Shown here one piece after another: positions 54,233 to 63,035 of a stretch of 64,000 nt of DNA. The position numbers and the translations under genes are program-made. Origin of the DNA: Bradyrhizobium sp. CB1015 (GTDB lineage: Bacteria > Pseudomonadota > Alphaproteobacteria > Rhizobiales > Xanthobacteraceae). The notes under the pieces are model-generated. The model had not been told where the DNA came from, searched no databases, and was given only the letters and a program-made list of their open reading frames with translations. The stretch spans positions 992,001 through 1,056,000 of the forward strand of contig NZ_CP104174.1 in NCBI RefSeq assembly GCF_025200925.1, written 5' to 3'. Every line of letters begins with the position of its first letter. The stretch's first letter is position 1.

Positions 54233-54745
54233 ATGCTCGTCACGCCCCCCGATCTGAAGGCGTTCCTGCTGGCGACGCCGTTCTTCGGCGGTCTTTCGGA
54301 GGCAAGCCTCGACCTGCTGATCTCCATGCTGATCGAGCGCCGCTTCGAGGCCAACGCGACCGTCGTGGCCGAGGGCGAGCCGGGACGCTCGATGTTCATC
54401 GTCAAGTCCGGCCGGCTCGCGGTGCGCAAACGGAACCATGCGGGCGGCGTCATCCCGATATCGCGTTTGGAGCCTGGCGATTTCTTCGGCGAGATGACGC
54501 TGATCGAAATGCAGAACCGCTCCGCTACCGTCGTCGCGGAGGCGCCGACGGTGCTGTACGAGCTGACGGCGCAAAAGCTCTACGCCTGTTACAAGGCCGA
54601 CATCCACGCCTATGTGATCGTCCTGCAGAACATCAATCGCGAGCTGTGCCGGCGGCTGCGCCGGGCGGATGAGCGGTTCGTCGGGCATCAGGCCCGTAGC
54701 CCGGATGGAGCGGAGCGCAATCCCGGGCCATTGCCTTCGCGCTGA
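54233..54745 (+). CDS. Cyclic nucleotide-binding domain protein
   Basis: The 170-residue protein is a stand-alone cNMP-binding (Crp-like sensor) domain: LLATPFFGGLSEASLDLLIS, then EGEPGRSMFIVKSGRLAVRK and LEPGDFFGEMTLIEMQNRSA, with the phosphate-binding cassette. No DNA-binding helix-turn-helix follows. The last residues, from about 153 (ARSPDGAERNPGPLPSR), are encoded by a dispersed palindromic repeat, showing that a repeat insertion extended the end of the gene. The start at ATG 54233 opens directly on the fold; a GTG at 54182 is an alternative. Confidence 0.8.
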   Translation: MLVTPPDLKAFLLATPFFGGLSEASLDLLISMLIERRFEANATVVAEGEPGRSMFIVKSGRLAVRKRNHAGGVIPISRLEPGDFFGEMTLIEMQNRSATVVAEAPTVLYELTAQKLYACYKADIHAYVIVLQNINRELCRRLRRADERFVGHQARSPDGAERNPGPLPSR

Positions 54746-54782
54746 ACGATCCCGGATTACGCTTGCGCTCCATCCGGGTTAC
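54696..54782. repeat. Dispersed palindromic repeat, GTAGCCCGGATGGAGC family, copy 1
   Basis: GTAGCCCGGATGGAGCG and CGCTCCATCCGGGTTAC form imperfect inverted arms with inner GCGCAATCCCGGG / CCCGGATTACGC pairing. A second copy lies at 59293-59378. This copy overlaps the 3' end of the cNMP-binding gene and supplies its last residues and stop. Confidence 0.8.
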
Positions 54783-54877
54783 GGCACTGCAGAAGAATGG
54801 CGACGGTGCTCAGGGGATAGAGCCGTCGCGAAACCATCATGTTTCGCCACCGCGATCGCCTCGACGGGTCTCGGCAG

Positions 54878-55081
54878 TCACGACTTGTCGTGCGCGTACT
54901 TCTCCAGAACCAGCCGATTATACTCATCCCTGACGGCTCTTCGGGAAACATGCCCCTTCCGGTCCTTGGCGATTTTCAGAAGATCAGGGTCGGTCGGTGC
55001 CTTCGATTTCCGCCGAAATCTCGCAAAGAGAGGGGTCGTCGGCTCCGACATCCTTCCAAACAGGCGGTCGAACCATGCCAT
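54878..55081 (-). CDS. Small protein of unknown function
   Basis: A 67-residue frame on the minus strand starts at ATG 55081, preceded by a near-perfect ribosome site GGAGGACA. It begins MAWFDRLFGRMSEPTTPLFA and continues with a basic stretch (RFRRKSKAPTDPDLLKIAK) and RRAVRDEYNRLVLEKYAHD. The strong ribosome site and coherent helix-like end make it a likely gene. The amphipathic N-terminus could lie along a membrane or bind a partner. Function is unknown. Confidence 0.65.
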   Translation of the reverse strand: MAWFDRLFGRMSEPTTPLFARFRRKSKAPTDPDLLKIAKDRKGHVSRRAVRDEYNRLVLEKYAHDKS

Positions 55082-55092
55082 TGTGTCCTCCC

Positions 55093-55430
55093 GGACAGGC
55101 TGCGAGCGAAAAGAGTATCACCACGGAATGAGGGGTCAACGTGCCGTGTGACCGCATTGTTCGGGAGAGGCGCAACCGAGACTATCGGCCGCAACGCTTC
55201 CGGCCCGTCGGGCAAAACACCACCCCTTCGGCGCAGACCCCGTCAACCCCTTTCCACGGAAAATATTCCACTTTACCGAAATTCGGAATTGCGGTATCCC
55301 TCGCTCATCCCGGCCCAAGGAGAGGGGCGATCGTACGTCGTCACGAACGTGGGTCGGGGTGCGGTGGACGCTGCGTCGGGCACGCGCGGCGGGACCAGGG
55401 CGAGATGAACCTCGTGAGGTCTCACGGCGT
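55093..55430. other. Intergenic region without recognisable gene
   Basis: Upstream of the 67-residue gene, on through 55430, I find no credible gene. An AT-rich patch near 55255-55300 contains the small palindrome CCGAAATTCGG. Open frames are short and have random-looking residues. Confidence 0.45.
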
Positions 55431-55770
55431 GCGGAACGGACGGCGCCAACATCCGGCGAAGCCTCTTGGCGGAGCCGGAAGCTGCGTACGGCAAAACCGT
55501 GTGGTCCTGACCGTCGTTGCTACGGTCAAGCCTTGCGGAGATGCTTCTGGGCTCAACCGGGCTTGGCGGCATCGTCAATTCGCGGGGTGACGGAGGCCAG
55601 AAGGAACTCGGCTCCGGGGAGAGCAGGCATAAGCCGTCAAACCATCGCGCAGGGAAGGCCGGGTGTTTTCCGGCCCACCTGTTCTCCGCCTGCGCATTTG
55701 CGTGTGCAAATTTTCGCGCAGCGGACCATGGGTGCCAGCCGGCACCCGGCCTTCCCTGCGCTCTCTTCAC
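55431..55770. other. Strongly structured non-coding region, possible ncRNA or repeat element
   Basis: Three nested or adjacent stem-loops stand out. TGACCGT / ACGGTCA lies at 55508-55528. A perfect 19-bp inverted repeat joins 55647-55665 and 55743-55761 (GCGCAGGGAAGGCCGGGTG and its complement). Inside that loop CTGCGC-ATTTGC-GTGT-GCAAAT-n4-GCGCAG forms a further hairpin at 55690-55721. The regular nested pairing is beyond the usual repeats in this window, and no coding frame is convincing. It may be a structured RNA or a mobile repeat unit. Confidence 0.5.
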
Positions 55771-55883
55771 AGAAGAGGGTCAAGGAAAACAGCAAAACTC
55801 GGACGCTTGGCGTCGCGAGAGCACGGCTTCATGCGCGAACGCAGGAATGATCGGGCTTGCTCGCCTCGCCCGTCGATCATGGG

Positions 55884-56276
55884 TCAGCGGCGGGCGGCGA
55901 TCGCCGTCAGCTCCAGCTTGACGCCCGGGCCGAGATCCGCAACGCCGATCGCGGCACGCGCCGGCAGATGCTCCGCGGTGAAATAGCGCTTCCACACCTG
56001 GTTGAATGCGGCCTTGTCGGCGAGGTCGGCCAGGAAGATCGTCACCTGCAGAACGCAGGACAGATCGGAGCCGGCCCCCTCGAGCAGGGTCTTCAACTGG
56101 CGCAGCACATCGTCGGCCTGGCCCGCCATGTCGAGCCCGGCATCTTCAGGGACGATGCCGCCGAGATAGAGCACGCCATTATGCTCGACGATCTCGTGGA
56201 GCAGTCCTTCATAGGGCAGGGAACGTGTGATCACGATCGCATCCGTGGCTGTTGCGGGCGCGCTGGCCAGGCGCAA
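55884..56276 (-). CDS. RidA family protein
   Basis: The 130-residue protein belongs to the RidA/YjgF family (LLHEIVEHNGVLYLGGIVPE, then DMAGQADDVLRQLKTLLEGA and ARAAIGVADLGPGVKLELTA). The conserved arginine of the active site is in LPARAAIGV. It would hydrolyse reactive enamines and imines such as 2-aminoacrylate. It is a second copy beside the one at 50149-50544 but with a different sequence. Upstream on the same strand is a tRNA gene; no operon is evident. Confidence 0.88.
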   Translation of the reverse strand: MRLASAPATATDAIVITRSLPYEGLLHEIVEHNGVLYLGGIVPEDAGLDMAGQADDVLRQLKTLLEGAGSDLSCVLQVTIFLADLADKAAFNQVWKRYFTAEHLPARAAIGVADLGPGVKLELTAIAARR

Positions 56277-56330
56277 GGCTTATTTCAACAAGGCTTGGTT
56301 CACACGGCTCGCGTCGGTGAGGAAAGCTGG

Positions 56331-56405
56331 TGGTGCTGCCAGACAGGATTGAACTGTCGACCTCTCCATTACCAATGGAGTGCTCTACCACTGAGCTACG
56401 GCAGC
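56331..56405 (-). tRNA. tRNA-Thr(GGT)
   Basis: On the minus strand the gene begins GCTGCCGTAGCTCAG and ends TGGCAGC-A-CCA, with a 7-bp acceptor stem, encoded CCA, a T arm GACAGTTCAATCCTGTC and the anticodon stem CTCCA-TTGGTAA-TGGAG. The anticodon is GGT, for threonine codons ACC and ACT. All four arms fold correctly and the discriminator base is A. Confidence 0.95.
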
Positions 56406-56721
56406 ATGTGCTGGGACAAGAATCGGCCGCCCGAGGGGCCTACCAAGCGGGCCGATATCTGCCACAAGCCCCCCTCCTGCGCAAGCTTGCTGGCCCCGCC
56501 AAAACGAGAAAATCGGGCCGATATCGGGGCCAAAATGCCCGGTTTCACCCGAACTGACCGCCTTCACGCCGATTCGGGGTCTGATATCCCTGCCCAACTG
56601 GTCAGTTGGCCTGGGACCCGGATTCGATCCATGTCGCGTTTCGCAAGGGTCCTATCGCCTCGCCTCTTGAGCTGCCACACTTCGATGGCATCCTATCGCC
56701 AGTTGCTATGATGGAGACGCG
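56406..56721. other. Gap between tRNA-Thr and small ORF
   Basis: The 316-bp gap upstream of the tRNA gene holds GGGCCGATAT twice (about 56450 and 56515) and TCCTATCGCC twice (about 56650 and 56691), but no gene. No integrase or attachment repeat matching the tRNA 3' end is seen within it. Confidence 0.45.
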
Positions 56722-56910
56722 ATGGCTGACGAGACCGACGAGAGCGCGAGCCAGGCGAGGGCGTCCCGGGACGACCGGCTGAAATCGGCGCTGCGCGAAA
56801 ACCTGAAGCGGCGGAAGGTGCAGGCGCGCGAACGCGCCGCAAGCACCGACCCCTCGCAGAACGACGATGGTTCCCTAAATGAGGGGGCCGCCGGCAAGAC
56901 CTCTCGTTGA
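56722..56910 (+). CDS. Small charged protein of unknown function
   Basis: A 62-residue frame encodes MADETDESASQARASRDDRL and KSALRENLKRRKVQARERAA, a basic and acidic helix, then a serine/asparagine/glycine-rich tail. Similar short proteins occur in alphaproteobacteria with no known role. ATG 56722 is preceded by GGAGACGCG as ribosome site. It ends 39 bp before the next, larger gene, so the two may be co-transcribed. Confidence 0.7.
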   Translation: MADETDESASQARASRDDRLKSALRENLKRRKVQARERAASTDPSQNDDGSLNEGAAGKTSR

Positions 56911-56949
56911 ACGCCGGCGGCTGGAAATCTTGGAGTGCATGCAGTGGCC

Positions 56950-58656
56950 ATGGGGCAGGACGACACGCAACGAACCGACCGCGATGCGCAGCTGTTGCGG
57001 TTCACCCGCCCCGAGCAGACCTTTCCGGCGCTGACCCCGGGCGAGATCGAACGGATCAGGCACTTCGGCGAAATCCGCACCTATGCGGACGGCGAGCTGC
57101 TGTTCGAGACCGGCAAGCCCGGGCCCGGCATGTTCGTGGTGCTGGCGGGCCACGTCGCCATCACCCAGCGCGACGGTCTCGGTCACGTCACTCCGGTGAT
57201 CGATCAGGGGCCGGGGCAATTTCTGGCCGAGCTCGGCCAGCTCTCGGGCCGGCCGGCGCTGGTCGACGGCCGCGCCGAAGGCGATGTCGAGGTGCTTCTC
57301 GTCCCGCCGGACCGGCTGCGCGCGCTGCTGGTGGCCGAAGCCGAGCTTGGCGAGCGCATCATGCGCGCGCTGATCCTGCGCCGGGTCAATCTGATCCAGG
57401 ACGGCATCGGCGGCCCCGTGCTGATCGGGCCGTCGAACTCCGCCGGCGTGGTGCGCCTGCAGGGCTTTCTCACCCGCAATGGCCAGCCGCATCATCTGCT
57501 CGATCCCGAGAGCGAGCATGACGCCGCCGAACTGATCGCGCGCTATTCGCCGAGGCCGGAGGATTGGCCGCTCGTCGTCACGGCGGACGGCACGGTGCTG
57601 CGCAATCCCAGCGAGACCGAGCTCGGCCGCGCCATCGGCATGATCGGCGGGGCCAAGGACAACCGCATCTACGATGTCGCCATCGTCGGCTGCGGGCCGG
57701 CGGGGCTCGCCACCGCGGTCTATGCGGCGTCCGAAGGTCTCTCGGTCGCTGTCGTCGACACCCGCGCCTTCGGCGGCCAGGCCGGCGCCAGCGCGCGCAT
57801 CGAGAACTATCTGGGCTTCCCGACCGGCATCTCCGGCCAGGCGCTGGCGGGCCGCGCCTTCACCCAGGCGCAGAAGTTCGGCGCCGACATCATGATTCCG
57901 ATGTCGGTGAGCTCGCTGGATTGCTCGCGCGCCAACGGCACCTTCGCGCTGGCGCTGGATTGCGGCGACACCTTGCGCTCGCGTTCGGTGGTGGTCGCCA
58001 GCGGCGCGCGCTATCGCCGTCCCGATATCGCCAACCTCGACAAGTTCGAGGGACGCGGCGTCTGGTATTGGGCCTCGCCAGTGGAGGCGCGGCTGTGCGC
58101 GGGCGAGGAGGTGGCCCTGGTCGGCGCCGGCAATTCGGCAGGCCAAGCGGCCGTGTTCCTGTCGGGTCACGCGAAAAAAGTGCTGATGATCATCCGCGGC
58201 GGCGGCTTGGGTGCCAGCATGTCGCGCTATCTCATCGAGCGCATCGAAGCGACGCCCAACATCGAATTGATGTTCAACACCGAGATCACCGCACTCGAGG
58301 GCGATGAGGCGTCGCTGCTGCGGCGCATCCGCTGGAAGAGCCGGCTGTCGGATGACGAGGATTCCGCCGACATCCGCAATCTCTTCCTGTTCGTCGGCGC
58401 CGATCCCGCCACGTCCTGGCTCGACGGCTGCGGCGTGACGCTCGATCGCGGCGGCTTCGTCGTCACCGGCGCGCAGTCCGAGCAGAACCAGGGCAAGCTG
58501 GTGGCGCCACTGGAGACCTCCGTGCCCGGCGTCTATGCCGTCGGCGACGTCCGCTCCGGCTCGGTCAAGCGCGTCGGAGGCGCCATCGGCGAGGGCGCGC
58601 AGGTCGTCGCCTCCCTGCACGGCTATCTCGGCGACGCCGCAAAACCGGCGCTCTAA
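56950..58656 (+). CDS. cNMP-binding domain fused to thioredoxin reductase-like FAD oxidoreductase
   Basis: The 568-residue fusion has an N-terminal cyclic-nucleotide-binding domain (about residues 20-140), a thioredoxin-like linker (about 150-235) and a C-terminal two-dinucleotide-fold reductase with FAD motif GCGPAGLATAV and NADPH motif GAGNSAGQAAV. VYAVGDVRSGSVKRVGGAIG is the FAD end motif. The redox CxxC of thioredoxin reductase is missing: the corresponding segment reads GVWYWASPVEARLC, with a single later cysteine. It is therefore not a standard thioredoxin reductase. The start is ATG 56950 or GTG 56935. The domain order implies a redox reaction controlled by a cyclic nucleotide, which is an inference. 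Confidence 0.85.
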   Translation: MGQDDTQRTDRDAQLLRFTRPEQTFPALTPGEIERIRHFGEIRTYADGELLFETGKPGPGMFVVLAGHVAITQRDGLGHVTPVIDQGPGQFLAELGQLSGRPALVDGRAEGDVEVLLVPPDRLRALLVAEAELGERIMRALILRRVNLIQDGIGGPVLIGPSNSAGVVRLQGFLTRNGQPHHLLDPESEHDAAELIARYSPRPEDWPLVVTADGTVLRNPSETELGRAIGMIGGAKDNRIYDVAIVGCGPAGLATAVYAASEGLSVAVVDTRAFGGQAGASARIENYLGFPTGISGQALAGRAFTQAQKFGADIMIPMSVSSLDCSRANGTFALALDCGDTLRSRSVVVASGARYRRPDIANLDKFEGRGVWYWASPVEARLCAGEEVALVGAGNSAGQAAVFLSGHAKKVLMIIRGGGLGASMSRYLIERIEATPNIELMFNTEITALEGDEASLLRRIRWKSRLSDDEDSADIRNLFLFVGADPATSWLDGCGVTLDRGGFVVTGAQSEQNQGKLVAPLETSVPGVYAVGDVRSGSVKRVGGAIGEGAQVVASLHGYLGDAAKPAL

Positions 58657-58723
58657 AGCACGATCCGGACCCGAAGGCCGCGTTAGCGAAAAGTGTGGAG
58701 CGGTTTTCCGATGAGATCGTGCT
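58657..58723. repeat. Dispersed palindromic repeat, second copy of GAGCATGATC family
   Basis: AGCACGATC and GATCGTGCT bracket TTAGCGAAAAGTG and GCGGTTTTCCG. It begins at the fusion gene's stop codon and is a diverged copy of the unit at 6464-6512. Confidence 0.7.
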
Positions 58724-58803
58724 CAAACGATAAGTCAAGCAGAAGACAAGGGAATGGCAAGCCGAATCCGGCTTGTCATCTTGCTGCGCAATGCGTGACT
58801 ATC

Positions 58804-58915
58804 CCCTCATCCTGAGGAGCGCGCTTGCGCGCGTCTCGAAGGACGAAGGCCCCGGTGTAACAGCCGGGCCTCTATGGTGAGGCGCGTGCTTCGCACGCTC
58901 CTCACCATGAGGGTG
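58804..58915. repeat. Dispersed palindromic repeat, CCTCATCCTGAGG family
   Basis: CCTCATCCTGAGGAGCGCGC...GCGCGTCTCGAAGGAC and a second part GGTGAGGCGCGTGCTTCGCACGCTCCTCACC form stem-loops. Related units occur at 16188-16314 and 39505-39634. It fills most of the gap before the EthD-family gene. Confidence 0.7.
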
Positions 58916-58947
58916 GACATAAAACAATGATTCAACGGGAGGACTAA

Positions 58948-59256
58948 ATGGCTGAAGTCGTCGTGCTCTACAAGACACCCAAGGATGCTGCCGCCTTCGA
59001 CAAGTACTATGCCGAGACGCACATCCCGCTCGCCAAGAAGCTTCCCGGCCTGAAGAACTACGCCGTCAGCAAGGGGCCGGTCGCATCTCCCGCAGGCCCT
59101 TCCGGAATCCATCTCGTCGCCATCCTCACCTTCGACAGCGTGGCCGACGTTCAGGCCGCCTTCGCCAGCCCGGAAGGCAAGGCGACCGGCGCCGACGTGC
59201 CGAAATTCGCCAGCGGCGGCGCCGACATCCTGATCTTCGACACCAAGAACGTGTGA
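58948..59256 (+). CDS. EthD family protein
   Basis: The 102-residue product has the EthD/dimeric alpha-beta barrel pattern: VVLYKTPKDAAAFDKYYAET, HIPLAKKLPGLKNYAVSKG, and GIHLVAILTFDSVADVQAAF. Such proteins support monooxygenase systems or break down small ring compounds. The ATG at 58948 follows a GGGAGGAC ribosome site. No operon partner is close; a second repeat family lies downstream. Function here is unknown. Confidence 0.8.
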   Translation: MAEVVVLYKTPKDAAAFDKYYAETHIPLAKKLPGLKNYAVSKGPVASPAGPSGIHLVAILTFDSVADVQAAFASPEGKATGADVPKFASGGADILIFDTKNV

Positions 59257-59292
59257 GGGATCGATTCAACTTTCGTTGAATCCTGCAAGCTC

Positions 59293-59378
59293 GTAGCCCG
59301 GATGGAGCGAAGCGCAATCCGGGGCCGCGATTGCTTGTGGCACGATTCCCGGATTTCGCTTTGCTCCATCCGGGCTAC
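59293..59378. repeat. Dispersed palindromic repeat, GTAGCCCGGATGGAGC family, copy 2
   Basis: GTAGCCCGGATGGAGCGAAG and CTTTGCTCCATCCGGGCTAC pair as imperfect inverted arms, with CGCAATCCGG / CCGGATTTCG inside. It is a second copy of the unit at 54696-54782. The remaining part of the gap up to 59553 holds no gene. Confidence 0.8.
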
Positions 59379-59553
59379 AAAACCAAACTGCCGTCGTTTG
59401 TGACAGCGCTGCAAAGAGTTCAGTCATGCGTTCTTCGATTTCGCACGACAACGCATGGCTGCGCTCATGCATGTGACGACAACGCAGGTGGTAATCCAAT
59501 GAGGGCCGTAATACTATTCTCGTCACCTCAACGTGGAGAGTAGGAGAGATGTC

Positions 59554-60063
59554 ATGATGCTTGGCCTGAGTCTGCCCGCCCTCACGCTGATCCATGTCAT
59601 CATCAGCCTGATTGCCATCGTCGCCGGGCTCGTCGTGATGTTCGGCCTGCTCGGCTCGAAGTCGATGCCGGGCCTGACTGCGATCTTCCTGCTGTTTACC
59701 ATCCTCACCAGCGCCACCGGTTTCCTGTTTCCCTTCAAGGAGCTGCTGCCCTCGCACATCATCGGCATCATCTCGCTGGTGCTGCTCGCCATCGCCTGCT
59801 TCGCGCTCTACGGCATGAAGCTCGCCGGCGTCTGGCGCCCGGTCTACATCGTGACCGCGATGATCTCGCTCTATTTCAATGTCTTCGTGCTGGTGATCCA
59901 GTCGTTCCTGAAGGTGCCCGCGCTTGCCGCGCTCGCGCCCGCCGTGCCGCCGGCACCGCCATCGGGTCCGGTGTTCGCCGTGGTGCAGGGCATCGTGCTG
60001 GTGTTTTTCGTCGTGCTGACCATCGGCGCCTGGCGCCGCTACAAGCCCATGGCGTTCGCCTGA
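59554..60063 (+). CDS. Four-to-five-helix membrane protein of unknown function
   Basis: The 169-residue protein is almost entirely hydrophobic. It starts at ATG 59554 after a TAGGAGAG ribosome site and has helices near residues 8-30, 38-55, 68-85, 98-118 and 140-160. A proline-rich loop (PAVPPAPPSGP) lies before the last helix. Two methionines at the start could both serve. No catalytic motif is visible and no family is recognised with confidence. It stands alone between repeats and an alpha/beta hydrolase gene. Confidence 0.75.
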   Translation: MMLGLSLPALTLIHVIISLIAIVAGLVVMFGLLGSKSMPGLTAIFLLFTILTSATGFLFPFKELLPSHIIGIISLVLLAIACFALYGMKLAGVWRPVYIVTAMISLYFNVFVLVIQSFLKVPALAALAPAVPPAPPSGPVFAVVQGIVLVFFVVLTIGAWRRYKPMAFA

Positions 60064-60180
60064 TCGGCATCGCCTCGTCGTTCCGGCGCAACCCGGAAAC
60101 TCGATTTAGCAATCTCTAGACTCCGGGTTCGCGCTGACGTGCGCCCCGGAATGACGTCTCTCATTGAAAGGAGCTCCACC

Positions 60181-61005
60181 ATGCCCACCATCACCACCAA
60201 AGACGGCGTCGAGATCTTCTATAAGGATTGGGGCTCGGGCCAGCCGATCGTGTTCAGCCATGGCTGGCCGCTGTCGTCGGACGATTGGGACGCGCAGATG
60301 ATGTACTTCGTCACGCGCGGCTATCGCGTCATCGCGCATGACCGCCGCGGCCACGGCCGCTCGGCGCAGGTCGCCGACGGCCACGACATGGATCATTACG
60401 CCGACGATCTCGCCGCGCTCACCGCGCATCTCGACCTCAAGAACGCCATCCATGTCGGCCATTCCACCGGCGGCGGCGAGGTCGTGCACTACATCGCCCG
60501 CCACGGCGAGAGCCGCGTCGCGAAGGCCGCGATCCTCTCGGCGGTGCCGCCGCTGATGGTGCAAACCGCGGCCAATCCCGGCGGCCTGCCGAAGAGCGTG
60601 TTCGACGATTTTCAGACCCAGCTCGCCGCCGGCCGCTCGGCGTTCTACCGCGACATCGCCGCCGGCCCGTTCTACGGCTACAACCGTCCCGGCGCAAAAC
60701 CACTGGAAGCCGTGATCGAGAACTGGTGGCGCCAGGGCATGATGGGCGGCGCGAAGGCGCATTACGACGGCATCGTCGCGTTCTCGCAGACCGATTTCAC
60801 CGAGGACCTGAAGAAGATCAACGTGCCGGTTCTGGTGATGCACGGCGACGACGACCAGATCGTGCCTTACGCGGATTCGGCGCCGCTCTCGGCCAAGCTG
60901 CTGAAGAAGGGCATCCTGAAGACCTACAAGGGATTCCCCCACGGCATGCCGACCACGCACGCCGAGACGATCAACGCGGATCTCCTGGCGTTTTTCAGGG
61001 AGTGA
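60181..61005 (+). CDS. Alpha/beta hydrolase, non-haem chloroperoxidase-like
   Basis: The 274-residue hydrolase has the haloperoxidase pattern: [29 protein letters not shown], nucleophile elbow GHSTGGGE, acid in [10 protein letters not shown] and histidine in [12 protein letters not shown]. These cofactor-free enzymes hydrolyse esters and can halogenate in the presence of peroxide and acid. The ATG at 60181 follows AAAGGAGCT, a good ribosome site. It is monocistronic. The physiological substrate is unknown. Confidence 0.9.
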   Translation: MPTITTKDGVEIFYKDWGSGQPIVFSHGWPLSSDDWDAQMMYFVTRGYRVIAHDRRGHGRSAQVADGHDMDHYADDLAALTAHLDLKNAIHVGHSTGGGEVVHYIARHGESRVAKAAILSAVPPLMVQTAANPGGLPKSVFDDFQTQLAAGRSAFYRDIAAGPFYGYNRPGAKPLEAVIENWWRQGMMGGAKAHYDGIVAFSQTDFTEDLKKINVPVLVMHGDDDQIVPYADSAPLSAKLLKKGILKTYKGFPHGMPTTHAETINADLLAFFRE

Positions 61006-61021
61006 GGCTTCACGACTCTAC

Positions 61022-61082
61022 CCCTCTCCCCCTTGTTGTGGGAAAGGGTGGCTCGCCGCGTAGCGGCGAGCCGGGCGAGGGC
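61022..61082. repeat. CTCTCCCC/GGGCGAGGG repeat unit
   Basis: CCCCTCTCCCCCTTGTTGTG is followed by GGCTCGCCGCGTAGCGGCGAGCC, a perfect small hairpin, and GGGCGAGGG. It belongs to the same loose family as the units at 31250-31435 and 39338-39420. Confidence 0.5.
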
Positions 61083-61150
61083 TTAGCTTGTGTGGAAATT
61101 TCGGGGCTCGCGCGCGTTGAGCCCCGTCCACTCCAGGAGAGGCGCCGGCG

Positions 61151-61594
61151 ATGTCGCCCCAGCTCAAACTGATCGCGCTCGATGCCGACGATCTCGCCGT
61201 GATCTCGACCCATATCCAGGACGCCCGTGTCCAGGCCACCGACATCATCTGGCGACAGAGCGAGAAAAGGCTTGTGGTCGGAATGAGCCGGCTGGACTGG
61301 GAGCAGACCTTGGAGGGCGAGGCCGAGCCGCGCCGGCTGGTCGCAGCGCTCCGTTTCGACCGTGTGCTCGCCTGCAAGTCGCGCAACATCGATCTCGCCG
61401 CGCCGGACAAGGTGCTGGATCTGGTCGGCATTGAATTTCACCCCCAGGACGGCCGCGCCGAGGAGCCCAGCGGCAGCGCCCTGCTTTTGTTCGCCCAGGG
61501 CGGCGCCATCCGCCTGGACGTCGAGTGCCTGGAATGCGAGCTGACCGACCTCGGGGCCGACACGCTGGGAACGGGAGTCGAGGGGGAGGGGTGA
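61151..61594 (+). CDS. DUF2948 family protein
   Basis: The 147-residue protein matches DUF2948, an alphaproteobacterial family often found next to hisD: LKLIALDADDLAVISTHIQD, ARVQATDIIWRQSEKRLVVG, MSRLDWE and VRLDVECLE-like end (GGAIRLDVECLECELTDLG). The start at ATG 61151 has an AGGAG site 11 bp upstream. It lies 145 bp before hisD, in the arrangement seen in rhizobia. Its function is unknown. Confidence 0.82.
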   Translation: MSPQLKLIALDADDLAVISTHIQDARVQATDIIWRQSEKRLVVGMSRLDWEQTLEGEAEPRRLVAALRFDRVLACKSRNIDLAAPDKVLDLVGIEFHPQDGRAEEPSGSALLLFAQGGAIRLDVECLECELTDLGADTLGTGVEGEG

Positions 61595-61739
61595 AGCGGC
61601 CGGTATACCAGCCGAATGGGCTCAGCCCCTGGCCGGAACGGCATCTCCCGAGGGTTGACGCAGCTTCCCCGCCGCGCCATTGAGCAGGGACCTGGTGTGC
61701 CGATCCGCCCCTCAAGACCAGCCGGAAGCCAAGCGAAAC

Positions 61740-63035
61740 ATGCCCGTTCGCCTCGACCGCAGCAGCGCCGATTTTGACCAGCGATTCGCCGCCTTCCTCG
61801 CCGCCAAGCGCGAGGCTTCGGCCGACGTCGAGGCCGCCGCGCGCGCGATCGTCGACGACGTGGCCAAGCGTGGCGATGCCGCCCTGCTCGAGGCGACGGC
61901 CAAGTTCGACCGCTTGAGGCTGGATGCATCCTCCTTGCGCGTCTCCGCCGCCGAGATCGAGGCCGCCGTGAAGGCCTGCGAGCCTGCGACGCTGGATGCG
62001 CTCAAGCTCGCGCGCGACCGCATCGAGACCTATCATCGCCGCCAGCTGCCGAAGGACGAGCGCTTCACCGATCCGCTCGGCGTCGAGCTCGGCTGGCGCT
62101 ACACCGCGATCGAATCCGCCGGCCTCTACGTCCCCGGCGGCACGGCCGCCTATCCCTCATCGGTGCTGATGAACGCGGTGCCGGCGAAAGTCGCCGGCGT
62201 GTCGCGCCTCGTGATGGTGGTGCCCTCGCCGGACGGCAAGCTCAATCCGCTGGTCCTGGCGGCCGCCCATCTCGGCGGCGTCACCGAGATCTACCGTGTC
62301 GGCGGTGCGCAGGCCGTCGCCGCGCTCGCGCATGGCACCGCGACCATCGCGCCTGTCGCCAAGATCGTCGGCCCCGGCAATGCCTATGTCGCCGCCGCCA
62401 AGCGGCTGGTGTTCGGCAAGGTCGGCATCGACATGATCGCCGGCCCCTCGGAGGTGCTCGTCATCGCCGACGACACCGGCAATGCCGACTGGATCGCCGC
62501 CGACCTGCTGGCGCAGGCCGAGCACGATGCCAGCGCGCAGTCGATCCTGATCACGGACTCGGCGCGCCTCGCCGCCGACGTCGAAAAGGCGGTGGAGGCG
62601 CAGCTGAAGACGCTGCCGCGCGCCGCGATCGCCAGCGCATCCTGGGCCGATTTCGGCGCCGTCATCATGGTGAAGAACCTGGGCGAGGCCATCCCGCTCG
62701 CCGACGCCATCGCGGCCGAGCATCTCGAGATCATGACCGTCGATCCCGACGCGCTCGCGGCCAACATCCGCAATGCCGGCGCGGTGTTCCTCGGGCCGCA
62801 TACGCCTGAGGCGATCGGCGATTATGTCGGCGGCTCCAATCACGTGCTGCCGACGGCGCGCTCGGCGCGGTTTTCCTCAGGCCTCTCGGTGCACGACTTC
62901 ATGAAACGCACCTCGATCCTGAAATGCGGACCCGATCAATTGCGTGCGCTGGGCCCGGCCGCGATGACGCTCGGCAAGGCGGAGGGGCTGGACGCCCATT
63001 CGCGCTCGATTGGATTGCGCCTCAATCTGTCATGA
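61740..63035 (+). CDS. hisD: Histidinol dehydrogenase
   Basis: The 431-residue enzyme has the complete HisD pattern: [20 protein letters not shown], the strand [60 protein letters not shown] and AEHLEIM, then [20 protein letters not shown]. The catalytic Glu/His and zinc ligands (Q, H, D, H) are in place. It oxidises L-histidinol to L-histidine in two NAD-dependent steps. ATG 61740 gives the normal length. The stop overlaps the next gene's start, so they are one operon. Confidence 0.96.
   Translation: MPVRLDRSSADFDQRFAAFLAAKREASADVEAAARAIVDDVAKRGDAALLEATAKFDRLRLDASSLRVSAAEIEAAVKACEPATLDALKLARDRIETYHRRQLPKDERFTDPLGVELGWRYTAIESAGLYVPGGTAAYPSSVLMNAVPAKVAGVSRLVMVVPSPDGKLNPLVLAAAHLGGVTEIYRVGGAQAVAALAHGTATIAPVAKIVGPGNAYVAAAKRLVFGKVGIDMIAGPSEVLVIADDTGNADWIAADLLAQAEHDASAQSILITDSARLAADVEKAVEAQLKTLPRAAIASASWADFGAVIMVKNLGEAIPLADAIAAEHLEIMTVDPDALAANIRNAGAVFLGPHTPEAIGDYVGGSNHVLPTARSARFSSGLSVHDFMKRTSILKCGPDQLRALGPAAMTLGKAEGLDAHSRSIGLRLNLS

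Noticed and set aside
55517..55921. 134-codon frame in the gap before the second ridA
   Set aside because: Residues look random, no ribosome site is clear, and the DNA is explained better by nested hairpins.
56331..56721. tRNA-Thr as an integration site
   Set aside because: No integrase gene or second copy of the tRNA 3' end was found in the neighbouring DNA.
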